From positions 1 through 25,291 of IMG/VR virus record IMGVR_UViG_3300025598_000159: 25,291 nt of DNA; one strand, 5' to 3'. A program made the position numbers and the translations under genes. This document shows, in pieces, positions 17,224 through 23,985 of the stretch; within the stretch, counting starts at the first letter, position 1, and each line of letters begins with the position of its first letter. Origin of the DNA: a virus. Below the pieces are notes generated by a model. The model was not told the DNA's origin. It worked only from the letters and a program-made list of their open reading frames with translations, and did no database searches.

Positions 17224-17627
17224 AAAGTTGCCTTTTTAACAGAAATGTCGTACTCCGTTATGGAGCTTAGACCGGGGGGAACTAGGGTGGGATTCTCTTC
17301 GAGGAAGTTTGCCATGTTGGTCTGCGCGATGCGCTTCTCAAGCAAGTCTACAACCTCATGGTCAATGATGAACCGTTTGAATGAATCCCAATCTTGGGTG
17401 TTGTAGCGGGTCTTTGTTACCAAAGAGACCGTACCGTTTACAGTTCGCACAGACTTGACGCCCATCTTTTTCATCTGGTCTTTCATTGCGAACTTGATTT
17501 CGTCTTGCTGGGCCTTGAGTATTTCCACTTGCGTGTCGTACTCTTTAGTCAGCGCCTCGATTCGAGTTTTTATCTTGCGATAAATGTGCGCTAGTTTGTC
17601 TAGCGGCACTGGCTCTTCTACATCCAT
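17220..17627 (-). CDS. Coiled-coil protein of the replication block, 135 aa, function unknown
   Basis: Residues about 8-55 form a long charged helix, probably coiled coil (LAHIYRKIKTRIEALTKEYD and on to FAMKDQMKKMG). A strand pair (KSVRTVNGTVSLVTKTRYN) follows, then a helical part with IIDHEVVDLLEKRIAQTN and the end GLSSITEYDISVKKA. The plan, a coiled coil followed by a beta hairpin, resembles Gam-like and Gp157-like phage proteins that protect DNA ends or counter host nucleases, but the sequence alone does not let me assign either. The ATG has a strong SD (GTAGGAGAAGCAA) and the stop overlaps the SSB-like gene's ATG, so the two are translationally coupled and may act together on DNA. Confidence 0.75.
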   Translation of the reverse strand: MDVEEPVPLDKLAHIYRKIKTRIEALTKEYDTQVEILKAQQDEIKFAMKDQMKKMGVKSVRTVNGTVSLVTKTRYNTQDWDSFKRFIIDHEVVDLLEKRIAQTNMANFLEENPTLVPPGLSSITEYDISVKKATL

Positions 17628-17705
17628 TTGCTTCTCCTACGTTGATTAAAATTGTAAAGCGTTTGACAGTTTAACATGGGATTTTCACATTTAGCAACTC
17701 CTTCT
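17628..17705 (-). promoter_or_regulatory. Longest intergenic gap of the block, with an SD-linked start-stop codon pair
   Basis: Right after the helicase stop (17706-17708) comes the SD AAGGAG (17698-17703). Seven bases later is ATG (17688-17690), followed at once by TGA (17685-17687). The ribosome signals are as good as those of real genes, yet the frame has one codon. A GTG two bases on from that ATG gives a five-codon frame, and an ATG at 17675-17677 opens a 19-codon frame ending across the next gene's start. A TACAAT at 17651-17656 (minus strand) could be a -10 box, but no good -35 lies at the right distance. This could be a leader or attenuator, or the remains of a lost small gene. Confidence 0.35.
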
Positions 17706-19259
17706 TTATTTAATTTCAGTGTTGAACATTTGGGTCAGTAGACCGTGATCGTCTACCTTGCCAACCAAAGCCTTGAACATCTTCTTCTCGATGGGCGAGC
17801 CTTCGATGTGCACGACTGTGACCTTGTCTGAGTTCTGCCCCTTGCGGTCAGCGCGGGCAATACACTGGATGTACTGCTCCACACTCATGAGCGGGCCATA
17901 GAACACCACCGTGTCGGCGGCGGTCAGTGTAATCCCATGCGCGGTAGCTTGCGGTTGCATGACCAATACGTGGGGGTCTTTCTCATTCTGGAACCTGCGG
18001 ATGATGTCGGCTCGTTTGGGCGGCGTGATGTCACCGTGGATGGTGTCCGTGGTGTAGCCCTTCTTGTTGAGGTGCGTTGTGATGGTATCGATGGTGCTTC
18101 GGAACAGCGCAAAGATGATGACCTTGCGGTTGGTCTCTTCCAAAATCTCCTCCAGCACATTGAGCCGAGGCGCTGAGTCGAACTCCACAACTTCACGGTC
18201 TTCGGTGTAGGCAGCGCCACAACTGATCTGAAGTAACTTGCTGACCGCTGCTGCCGCATTGACCGCGGTGATCGTCTCGCCAGCCGCTTGCACCAGCATA
18301 CGTTCTTTGAGCAAGTTGTAATACTTGGCTTGCTGTGGGGTCAGCGGCACGTCCCGAGTCATTGTCAGCACAGGAGGCAAGTCCAAGCACTGCTCTTTGG
18401 TAAACCGTATCGCAGGTTGAAGCGCTTCGTGCACCAGTTGCTGGGCTTCTGGTTTGGCCGACCACTTGTACATCGTCAACTTCTGCATCACCTTGTCGCG
18501 CCAGCCTGTAAAGAACTGCGGCACACCTTCAGGGTTGACCAGCTTGGCAAGGCCGTAGGCATCCACAGGCGACTGCGAAGCAGGTGTGCCTGTCATCATC
18601 CACAGGTGCGTGTTGGGTTTGATAATGGACTTGAGCGCCTTCCACCGCCTTGTCGTGATGTTCTTGTAAGCGTTGGCTTCGTCCACGATGATGAGGTCAA
18701 ACCGCCCATCGGCGTTCACCTCGTTGGCGATCAAGTTCAACCCATCGTAGTTGGCGATCACGAAGTCATAGTCCTCCTGCACCATCTCGATGCGGCGGGT
18801 AGCCTGAGAATGGTGCGCGACTACGGCAGAGCGGTGAATGATGCTGTTGTTCAAGTCACCGAGCCACGCCGACTGCATGATGGACAGCGGGCAAAGAATC
18901 AGACAACGCCGCACCTTGCCAATCGACATGAGGTAGTCAGCCGCCCACAGAGCGGATAGCGTCTTGCCTGTCCCCGGCTCAGAGAACACAAACGCCTTGC
19001 GGTTGAGTGTCAGGAAAGACGCCGTCTCCTTTTGGTGCGCCATTGGTTTGTACTTGCCGGGCCAGTTGTAGCGCTGGGTTATTGGCGAGGGTACGTCCTT
19101 GACGCCCAGATTCTGAAGCACACGGCACTCATCCAAGCCCCAGTAGACTGTGACTTGGTATCCCCCATCGACCGGCTCGACATGGTGCTTAGGGATGATG
19201 CTGTACTTGTGCGGGTTTCTGGTTTTGAACTGTAGTGCTTTGTTATGTACAACTTGCAT
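17706..19259 (-). CDS. SNF2/superfamily 2 helicase, 517 aa
   Basis: This DNA-dependent ATPase probably remodels or unwinds DNA in replication or recombination. Walker A is FSEPGTGKTLSA (GTGKT at residues 96-100), motif II is IIVDEANAYKN (DEAN, about 193-196), and motif III is MMTGTPASQSP. The second RecA domain begins near KVIIFALFRSTID, and motif VI is QCIARADRKGQNS, with arginines at about 469-472. The motif set is SNF2-type, and the short length is usual for phage members. I place the start at the ATG 19257-19259 (MQVVHNKALQF), which has the SD AAGAGAAG. The frame is open 28 codons further up, but that part overlaps the HNH gene and lacks an SD. It lies 13 bases after the HNH gene. Confidence 0.9.
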   Translation of the reverse strand: MQVVHNKALQFKTRNPHKYSIIPKHHVEPVDGGYQVTVYWGLDECRVLQNLGVKDVPSPITQRYNWPGKYKPMAHQKETASFLTLNRKAFVFSEPGTGKTLSALWAADYLMSIGKVRRCLILCPLSIMQSAWLGDLNNSIIHRSAVVAHHSQATRRIEMVQEDYDFVIANYDGLNLIANEVNADGRFDLIIVDEANAYKNITTRRWKALKSIIKPNTHLWMMTGTPASQSPVDAYGLAKLVNPEGVPQFFTGWRDKVMQKLTMYKWSAKPEAQQLVHEALQPAIRFTKEQCLDLPPVLTMTRDVPLTPQQAKYYNLLKERMLVQAAGETITAVNAAAAVSKLLQISCGAAYTEDREVVEFDSAPRLNVLEEILEETNRKVIIFALFRSTIDTITTHLNKKGYTTDTIHGDITPPKRADIIRRFQNEKDPHVLVMQPQATAHGITLTAADTVVFYGPLMSVEQYIQCIARADRKGQNSDKVTVVHIEGSPIEKKMFKALVGKVDDHGLLTQMFNTEIK

Positions 19260-19272
19260 TTGCTTCTCTTGT

Positions 19273-19542
19273 TTATTTATTCTTACCGTAAACCTTGCCG
19301 TGTTCATCGCGCCAACTTCTGTTAACGCTTCTTGGCACAACACGCAAGTTCTTCTTCACGTTCTTGCCGCCCGCATCAAGCATCTTGATGTGGTCAACTT
19401 CTTTGTTATCGCCTTTCTTAACTTTACCTGCCCGCATCTCAATGGCTCTGGCGCGGTTGCGTTCTTCACGCATCTTGACTTCTTTGGGTGATGACTCGTA
19501 CTTGGTGTTGTACGCTAGTTTTGCTGGCGAAGATTTAGGCAT
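19273..19542 (-). CDS. Small HNH-type endonuclease, 89 aa
   Basis: The product starts MPKSSPAKLAYNTKYESSP and is strongly basic (KVKMREERNRARAIEMRAGK). It contains EVDHIKMLDAGGKN followed by NLRVVPRSVNRSW. The Asp-His pair, then N-x-x-x-V-P and a final Asn, match the beta-beta-alpha metal fold of small HNH nucleases, in which the first His acts as general base. The usual zinc-binding CxxC pairs are absent, so it belongs to the cysteine-free type. The ATG 19540-19542 has the SD AGGAG; a longer frame to 19599 would overlap the nuclease gene upstream and has no SD. It may be a homing-type or recombination nuclease. Lying between two nucleic-acid enzymes, it more likely serves the phage than itself, though that is inference. 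Confidence 0.75.
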   Translation of the reverse strand: MPKSSPAKLAYNTKYESSPKEVKMREERNRARAIEMRAGKVKKGDNKEVDHIKMLDAGGKNVKKNLRVVPRSVNRSWRDEHGKVYGKNK

Positions 19543-19550
19543 GATTGCTC

Positions 19551-20216
19551 CTAATGTTTTGGATGGTTTGAACAGCTTGTGACTGGGCACCACGGGCATA
19601 GCGGGGATGGTTTAGGGTTCCACACGCCAGACTCGTATGCTTGCTCGATGCGCCCCACACGTTCGCGGTAGTCCCACCACTCGGGTTCGGCTTCATCAAT
19701 AGACATACTGTACTTAACCATGTCGTTTTTGACAACAAAGAGAAGCGCGGCCTTGACTTTACGAATGTGCGGCATGTGCTTGAACACCATCATCGCCATG
19801 AGTTTAAGTTGCTCACGGTCTGGGTACTTGTTGTTGCCGGTCTTGTAGTCAATGATCCACGCTGTCAGGTTCTCGTCATCTACGATGATTAAGTCGGCTA
19901 TGCCGCGCACCCATACGCGAGAGTCCATCCAGTCCACAGGCTCCAACCGTTGGGTCAGCGCCATCTTGTACTCGCACAGCTTGCGTCCGGGCTTGGCTAG
20001 TAGTGCATCGAGTGTGTCCTTAATGAACTCAAACTGCCCCGGTAGGGGCGTTCCATCGCGTACATACTCTTCTGCGGCCTTGTGCAGTTCGGTTCCGTAT
20101 CGGGTAGCCTCGGTCTCTTGGAACGGGTAGTTCTTCAAAACCCTCACCTCTTGGTAACGGCGTGGGCATCCTTCGTAATCCTTCAGAGCCGAGTGACTCC
20201 ACGATACAACTTTCAT
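19551..20216 (-). CDS. Cas4/RecB-family PD-(D/E)XK nuclease with four-cysteine set, 221 aa
   Basis: The nuclease core motifs are in order: GTELHKAAEEYV (H45), CEYKMALT (E82), VRGIADLIIVDD (D108), AWIIDYKTG (D123, K125) and REQLKLMAMMVF (Q136). This is the PDDEXK_1 / RecB exonuclease pattern. In addition, C17 (YEGCPRRYQ) and a C-terminal C207-x2-C210-x4-C215 set (CPWCPVTSC) match the layout of the iron-sulphur site of Cas4 and AddB: one N-terminal cysteine and three near the C-terminus. The likely job is resecting DNA ends for phage recombination. Its ATG overlaps the upstream stop as TAATG. The closest alternatives are DUF2800-like phage nucleases, which hold the same place in related modules. 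No CRISPR genes are nearby. Confidence 0.85.
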   Translation of the reverse strand: MKVVSWSHSALKDYEGCPRRYQEVRVLKNYPFQETEATRYGTELHKAAEEYVRDGTPLPGQFEFIKDTLDALLAKPGRKLCEYKMALTQRLEPVDWMDSRVWVRGIADLIIVDDENLTAWIIDYKTGNNKYPDREQLKLMAMMVFKHMPHIRKVKAALLFVVKNDMVKYSMSIDEAEPEWWDYRERVGRIEQAYESGVWNPKPSPLCPWCPVTSCSNHPKH

Positions 20217-20527
20217 TAGAACCTCGCTGATTTGATAGCTTTAGATAATCGACTTGCGAAAGCCGATACAAATTGTTCATTACGGTATAGCGGACTTCCC
20301 ATGTCGTGCAGTATGGCGTGGGTTGTCTCGTGCCAGAAGGTATCCTGAATCTCGTGGTCGGTGAAGCTGCGCCCTGAGACGTTGCTCTTGCGAGCCACTT
20401 TGATGCGCTTGGCTGTGTAGTCCACACAACCTTGCCAGCACTTCTCAAGCATTGCTTCTACGACCTCGACAGAATACTTACGTTGGCCTATGCGAATGAG
20501 CTTCGGCAGTGGTGTCATTACTTTCAT
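20216..20527 (-). CDS. Small HExxH zinc-metallopeptidase-like protein, 103 aa
   Basis: The motif FWHETTHAILHDMG (H66, E67, H70) is the zinc-binding HExxH helix. NEQFVSAF (E84) downstream may supply the third ligand, which would make it gluzincin-like, as in ImmA/IrrE-type or SprT-like small peptidases. The N-terminal part (KLIRIGQRKYSVEVV) forms short strands, and TAKRIKVARKSN could be the substrate-edge strand. At 103 residues it is close to a minimal protease domain. The SD AAGGAG precedes the ATG by four to five bases. Lying between the polymerase and the Cas4-like nuclease, it may cleave a host repressor or a replication protein; the target is unknown. Confidence 0.75.
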   Translation of the reverse strand: MKVMTPLPKLIRIGQRKYSVEVVEAMLEKCWQGCVDYTAKRIKVARKSNVSGRSFTDHEIQDTFWHETTHAILHDMGSPLYRNEQFVSAFASRLSKAIKSARF

Positions 20528-20535
20528 GCTTCTCC

Positions 20536-22503
20536 TTAGTTTTTAGCTAACCCATATCTACGGTGCGCGCCACCGTCAGCGTCTAGAGGAATCCCCGGCA
20601 TATACCGTGGCTCCACAGTCATCTGAGCCAAGACCCAAGTCTTAGCTTCTTCAATCTCTGCGTTCGGCACAACAGCGATCAACTCGTCGTGTACCGTCCC
20701 TGCGATGTGGTATCTCTTAGCCACGCGCAGCATCCCATCCGTCATCACAATGCGGGCAACCGCTTGCGTCACGTTGTTTGTAATCTTACCTGCGTACAAC
20801 TTGGTAGCGTCTGGCCCGTATACCCACTGGCTCCTACCTCGGTCGTCCTTTTCCTGACGCAGATTCGGATACAACAACTTCATTCCGTTGGGCAATTCTA
20901 TTTCACCTTTGCGAAATGTCAAACACTTATGTTTGTACTCGCGCCCACCAGCCAGCGCCGAGACGATCAGGCCGCTGCACATCTCCCAAAAGGATGCCAC
21001 GGGGTGCGCGGTTGAGCGGTAGATGTCAATGATCTTCTTAGCCGCAACGCAGTGAACCAGCAGCTCTTGGTCAGAGCAGGTATGCGGTATCTCAGACATC
21101 TTCACTAGGTTGTCCTCCCAGTCCATGAACCGCTCAAGGTACTCGGTATCAACGCCTAGCTTCTTCGCAAAGTCTTTCGTGTACCTTTGGGGCGGTGCAC
21201 CAAGAAAGCCGACAAGTAATTGCGCCGCAAACGACGACCAACCGAGTCCATAACCGCAACCCAAGAGCGCACTTTTCGCAGACTGCCGTAGGTCTGGATG
21301 CGATTCCTTACTAAGTCCGGGTATGTTAAACATCTGCGCACCGAACGCGGCATAAGGGTCACCGCCTCCCCGGAAGATGTCGAGCATTTCTTCGTAATCC
21401 GAAAGCCACGCGAGTACTCGCGGTTCAATCTGTGAGAGATCCCCCACGACGAGTTGATAACCTTCGGGAGCCATAATCGCTTTGCGTAAGAACGAACCTC
21501 GCTTGAGGTTCTGCATGTTAATGGCACTGCCCTTGCTTGCCGTCCAACGGCCCGACAATGCGCCGTAATATGAGAGTGGTACTGGTAAGCGGCCTCTCTT
21601 AGCGATTTCCAAAAACCGTTGTGCACGCGTTCTTTCGGTCGTAGACTTAACCGCCAAGCGAGCTTCACAAAGAAGGGCAACCTCTTCGTGCTCCCCGTTG
21701 AGTAGCGCTTGGAAGTGCGCATCGTTTTTAGCGAGAGCAAGTGTTTGTTTGCCCGTTGTCTTGCTGGTTTTGTAGGGCGGTATAGCTCCCAAGGACTCGA
21801 GGAGTGCCGCAAACTTTGGATTCGACGCAAGCGCAGCTTCATCCACGTCAAGCTTTTGTAAGAGTGATTCACGTTTTTCTTTCTCCTCTGCGATAGCGTT
21901 AAGTAGCATGAGTTGGTCAAGCTGCAACGTGGGTTGCGTATACATCTTGAGCGTCATGTCGATCAGTCTGAGTTCAGATGCTGGGTAACCCTTGACGAGT
22001 CGCTCGAAGATTTGCTCGCACAGATACACGTCATGCTTGCAGTAGTCCGCAAGCTCAAGCTCTAACTCCGCGCCCAGTTCGGCCACACCGTCGGTACTGT
22101 GCACCGCTCGCCCCTTCTCAGGTAACCCGAAATCGTTCGCAAGTCTGGCGAGACTGTTGCCAACCTCCACGCCTCGTAAAGCTCGCGCCATTGATAGCGT
22201 GTCGAAGATAAAAGCGGGTCGGGCGTTGTACCGCCAAGAGAGTATGGAAACATCGAACTGCGCGTTATGCGCAAGGACGGCGGTTCGTCTCCAGTCGATT
22301 CCAAAAAAGAACTCAGGTAGGTCTGCTCCTCCAACCCATCTAATGTCTGAATCGCTTCCAAGCTCATGGACACACGCCCCAAATGCTTTAAACCTCTCGT
22401 CACGGATGTACTCCTCGGTGGTCATTTTTGAGAGCGTGTAGTCCTTGCTTGACCAGCGTGTCTCAAAGTCGATGGTCAGGATGGTTTCATATGGGGCGGT
22501 CAT
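20536..22503 (-). CDS. Family A DNA polymerase with 3'-5' exonuclease, 655 aa
   Basis: This is the replicative polymerase of the phage. The N-terminal exonuclease has ILTIDFETRW (D12, E14), VLAHNAQFDVS (D84) and ADYCKHDVY (D158), so all four metal-binding acids are present and proofreading should work. The polymerase domain has motif A VVGDLSQIEPRVLAW (D355), the fingers motif B DLRQSAKSALLGCGYGLGW (R406, K410, Y418), and motif C GTVHDELIAVV (H605, D606, E607). There is no 5'-nuclease domain. The length and layout fit T7-like and related phage polymerases. No thioredoxin-type insertion is obvious. The ATG, with SD GAGGGG, overlaps the upstream gene's TGA (ATGA). Confidence 0.95.
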   Translation of the reverse strand: MTAPYETILTIDFETRWSSKDYTLSKMTTEEYIRDERFKAFGACVHELGSDSDIRWVGGADLPEFFFGIDWRRTAVLAHNAQFDVSILSWRYNARPAFIFDTLSMARALRGVEVGNSLARLANDFGLPEKGRAVHSTDGVAELGAELELELADYCKHDVYLCEQIFERLVKGYPASELRLIDMTLKMYTQPTLQLDQLMLLNAIAEEKEKRESLLQKLDVDEAALASNPKFAALLESLGAIPPYKTSKTTGKQTLALAKNDAHFQALLNGEHEEVALLCEARLAVKSTTERTRAQRFLEIAKRGRLPVPLSYYGALSGRWTASKGSAINMQNLKRGSFLRKAIMAPEGYQLVVGDLSQIEPRVLAWLSDYEEMLDIFRGGGDPYAAFGAQMFNIPGLSKESHPDLRQSAKSALLGCGYGLGWSSFAAQLLVGFLGAPPQRYTKDFAKKLGVDTEYLERFMDWEDNLVKMSEIPHTCSDQELLVHCVAAKKIIDIYRSTAHPVASFWEMCSGLIVSALAGGREYKHKCLTFRKGEIELPNGMKLLYPNLRQEKDDRGRSQWVYGPDATKLYAGKITNNVTQAVARIVMTDGMLRVAKRYHIAGTVHDELIAVVPNAEIEEAKTWVLAQMTVEPRYMPGIPLDADGGAHRRYGLAKN

Positions 22504-22781
22504 TGCATCGGCCCCTCGTGTGCCGCAAGCACACCGCTTAACACCTTGGTGCCCAGCACGTCAGCCAAAAGACCGAACGCAGTTTCTTCATCGGCGTTGA
22601 TACTGAAGAAGTCTATGCGCCCTGCGTTGTTGTCGTTGAATACAGCAACGCCTTGGTACTGGCTATCGGGCTGGGCGCAGAGTGCTACTCGGATCAGGAT
22701 GTCCCTCATCTGTTTCTGTTGATGATGGTTCATCCGGTTGACCAGCGCGTTGAATTGTTCGGACGATAATTCTTCTAACAT
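22500..22781 (-). CDS. 93-aa protein coupled to the DNA polymerase, function unknown
   Basis: The product starts MLEELSSEQFNALVNRMNHH and has an N-terminal helical part (QKQMRDILIRVALCAQ), a central strand pair (YQGVAVFNDNN, IDFFSIN) and a C-terminal helix (ADEETAFGLLADVLG). I do not recognise a family. A strong SD (AAGGAG, seven bases ahead) and the ATGA overlap with the polymerase start support it as a real gene made with the polymerase. Its first 119 bases also encode the tail of the VRR-NUC gene in another frame. A polymerase accessory role is only a guess from position. Confidence 0.75.
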   Translation of the reverse strand: MLEELSSEQFNALVNRMNHHQQKQMRDILIRVALCAQPDSQYQGVAVFNDNNAGRIDFFSINADEETAFGLLADVLGTKVLSGVLAAHEGPMQ

Positions 22782-23058
22782 TTAATAACTCCTTGAGGTT
22801 TTCGACATTGGTTTCATTAATCACGAGGGCTATGCCCCCGGCATCATTGATGCGCTTTAACTCCCGCTCTTGAAGCGCAGTGGGTTTGTTCTTACCCGCC
22901 TTACATTCAAGCGCGAAGAGACGACCGTCAAGTTTGCACCCAACGATGTCTGGTATCCCCGCTCGGCCAAAGCCGTTGGCGGGGGGCATAAAGAAGTAGT
23001 AGCCCAGTTCAGTGAGCAGCTTCTTTGCTTTTGCTTTTACTTTTGCTTCTGGTGTCAT
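22663..23058 (-). CDS. VRR-NUC domain nuclease, 131 aa
   Basis: Using the ATG at 23056-23058 (MTPEAKVKAKAKKLL), the protein has the compact VRR-NUC / Holliday-resolvase-like core: GYYFFMPP, then GRAGIPDIVGCK (catalytic Asp in GIPD), then RLFALECKAG (Glu and Lys of ExK), then PTALQERELKRI (the conserved Gln), and ALVINE as the last strand. Such stand-alone phage enzymes cut branched or flapped DNA. I reject the 38-codon upstream extension because it overlaps the HTH gene and lacks an SD. MTPEAKV is the usual beginning of such proteins. The last 39 residues are Pro/Ser/Thr-rich, fall after the core, and overlap the next gene's 5' end by 119 bases. They are probably dispensable. Confidence 0.85.
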   Translation of the reverse strand: MTPEAKVKAKAKKLLTELGYYFFMPPANGFGRAGIPDIVGCKLDGRLFALECKAGKNKPTALQERELKRINDAGGIALVINETNVENLKELLNVRRIIVRTIQRAGQPDEPSSTETDEGHPDPSSTLRPAR

Positions 23059-23284
23059 CAGGTCTTGGACAGTTAGGTGGAACTTCAACGGCACACCATA
23101 CAGCGGCCATCGGTGCGCTACGTAATTTAACCCAACGATCAATGTATGTATCGACCATAGATCGCAAGGCAACTTTTATTGAATCGTTCTTCACGCCCAA
23201 TGCTTTAGCTACCTCGCTGACCATGAGTCCGTCAGGGTTCTGGTGTAGCAGTGCCCGAATTGCCGCGTGATTTGATTTGCGCAT
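23009..23284 (-). CDS. Winged-helix-like DNA-binding protein, 91 aa
   Basis: From the ATG 23282-23284 (SD AAGGAAG) the product starts MRKSNHAAIRALLHQNPDG, followed by LMVSEVAKALGVKNDSIKVA. That reads as a helix-turn-helix: helix SEVAKAL, turn GVK, recognition helix DSIKVALRSM, then a strand and wing (DRWVKLRSAPMAAVWCAVE). This is the MarR/ArsR-like winged-helix plan found in many small phage regulators. The C-terminus is a Ser-Lys repeat (SKSKSKSKE), written by a hexamer repeat that also codes the N-terminus of VRR-NUC in another frame. It overlaps VRR-NUC by 50 bases. It could regulate early transcription or be a replication accessory. Confidence 0.65.
   Translation of the reverse strand: MRKSNHAAIRALLHQNPDGLMVSEVAKALGVKNDSIKVALRSMVDTYIDRWVKLRSAPMAAVWCAVEVPPNCPRPDDTRSKSKSKSKEAAH
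23020..23050 (-). repeat. Hexamer microsatellite (AAAGCA-type) coding in two frames
   Basis: On the minus strand, near-perfect repeats of AAAGCA/AAAGTA cover the overlap of the winged-helix gene end and the VRR-NUC start. One frame reads Ser-Lys-Ser-Lys and the other Lys-Val-Lys-Ala-Lys. Slippage here would lengthen both proteins in step without a frameshift. Confidence 0.7.
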
Positions 23285-23417
23285 TGATTGATACTTCCTT
23301 TTTCCATGCATCATGTAGTGCTGTGTTGAGTTCCCGCAAGACAATGAGTTCGTCTGCCGTTTCACGGGCAAACTGTTCAAGAGTCTCCCGCTTCCACGTT
23401 TTGAAGTCTGTTTTCAC
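23232..23417 (-). CDS. Small helical protein, 61 aa, GTG start, function unknown
   Basis: The product starts at GTG (23415-23417), with the SD AAAGGAA six bases upstream. It is a single charged helix with a basic, Ser/Thr/Pro-ending tail: TDFKTWKRETLEQFARETAD, then ELIVLRELNTALHDAWKKE, probably coiled coil. It overlaps the NTase-like gene by 41 bases upstream and the winged-helix gene by 53 bases downstream. No family recognised. The good SD and gene-dense context make it likely real. Confidence 0.6.
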   Translation of the reverse strand: MKTDFKTWKRETLEQFARETADELIVLRELNTALHDAWKKEVSINAQIKSRGNSGTATPEP

Positions 23418-23985
23418 TGTGTTCCTTTAAGTAGTCTAGTATGCGTTTGGATTGCGGCACAGCCTTGTCAGGGTTACTCATAACCAAATCAAGTAGTTTC
23501 TTTTTTTGGTAGTAGAAATACATGGTGCGTTGCATGTTTTCACTGAGTTTGTCAGGCGGTGTGAGGAGTTTGGCGTCGAGTGGGCGCACGTTGCCGTTGG
23601 AGCCTTTGAATATGTTGAACGTGAAGATGGCGTGAACAGGTCTGACCTCGCTCTCATCAAAGAAGTTTGCATACTCAAAGGGTGGGAACATCATGGACAC
23701 CCACTTAACGTCCACCAACAAGTTGAACTTGTTCAGCGACACGTCAAGCAAGTAGTCCAAGTCATCCTCAAGCCCCTGCGGTTCGTAGCATCCAGTCAGG
23801 TTGATGTCCACATCCCAAGTGTCTTCTATGCCGTATAAAAAAGCACCCACGACGTAGGCATCATACCTGTCAAGAATGGTTGAGTTGTCTTTTATGTAGC
23901 GGAAATAAGCCAGCGCCTTGTCGTGCGTTGGCTTAGTCCATCTGGCCGTGGTTTTGACACGGCCTCGCTGATAAAAGAAGCTCAA
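23377..23985 (-). CDS. Nucleotidyltransferase-fold protein, 202 aa, TTG start
   Basis: Residues 44-63 read YVVGAFLYGIEDTWDVDINL, matching the polymerase-beta-type nucleotidyltransferase signature hhG(S/A)xxxG...DxD, with D58 and D60 as metal ligands. A third acid follows in NLLVDVKWVS (D92), on a strand at the expected place. The usual serine of GS is alanine (GA). The rest is helical with a C-terminal basic helix (FYYQKKKLLDLV). No HEPN partner or antitoxin is obvious beside it. The start is TTG (23983-23985), overlapping the upstream TGA (TTGA), with SD GAGGAG eight bases before. It could transfer a nucleotide to a host protein or RNA, or to a small molecule. The family assignment rests on the motif alone. 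Confidence 0.6.
   Translation of the reverse strand: MSFFYQRGRVKTTARWTKPTHDKALAYFRYIKDNSTILDRYDAYVVGAFLYGIEDTWDVDINLTGCYEPQGLEDDLDYLLDVSLNKFNLLVDVKWVSMMFPPFEYANFFDESEVRPVHAIFTFNIFKGSNGNVRPLDAKLLTPPDKLSENMQRTMYFYYQKKKLLDLVMSNPDKAVPQSKRILDYLKEHSENRLQNVEAGDS

Noticed and set aside
17660-17690. TTGACA on the plus strand as a promoter -35 box
   Set aside because: At 17 bases downstream the -10 is only CACATT, and no plus-strand gene follows.
18288-18959. 223-residue plus-strand frame opposite the SNF2 helicase
   Set aside because: Antisense shadow (His/Val/Arg-rich) over conserved helicase motifs.
19260-19343. 28-codon N-terminal extension of the SNF2 helicase
   Set aside because: It overlaps the HNH gene, lacks an SD, and the ATG at 19259 has the same SD-spacer pattern as neighbouring genes.
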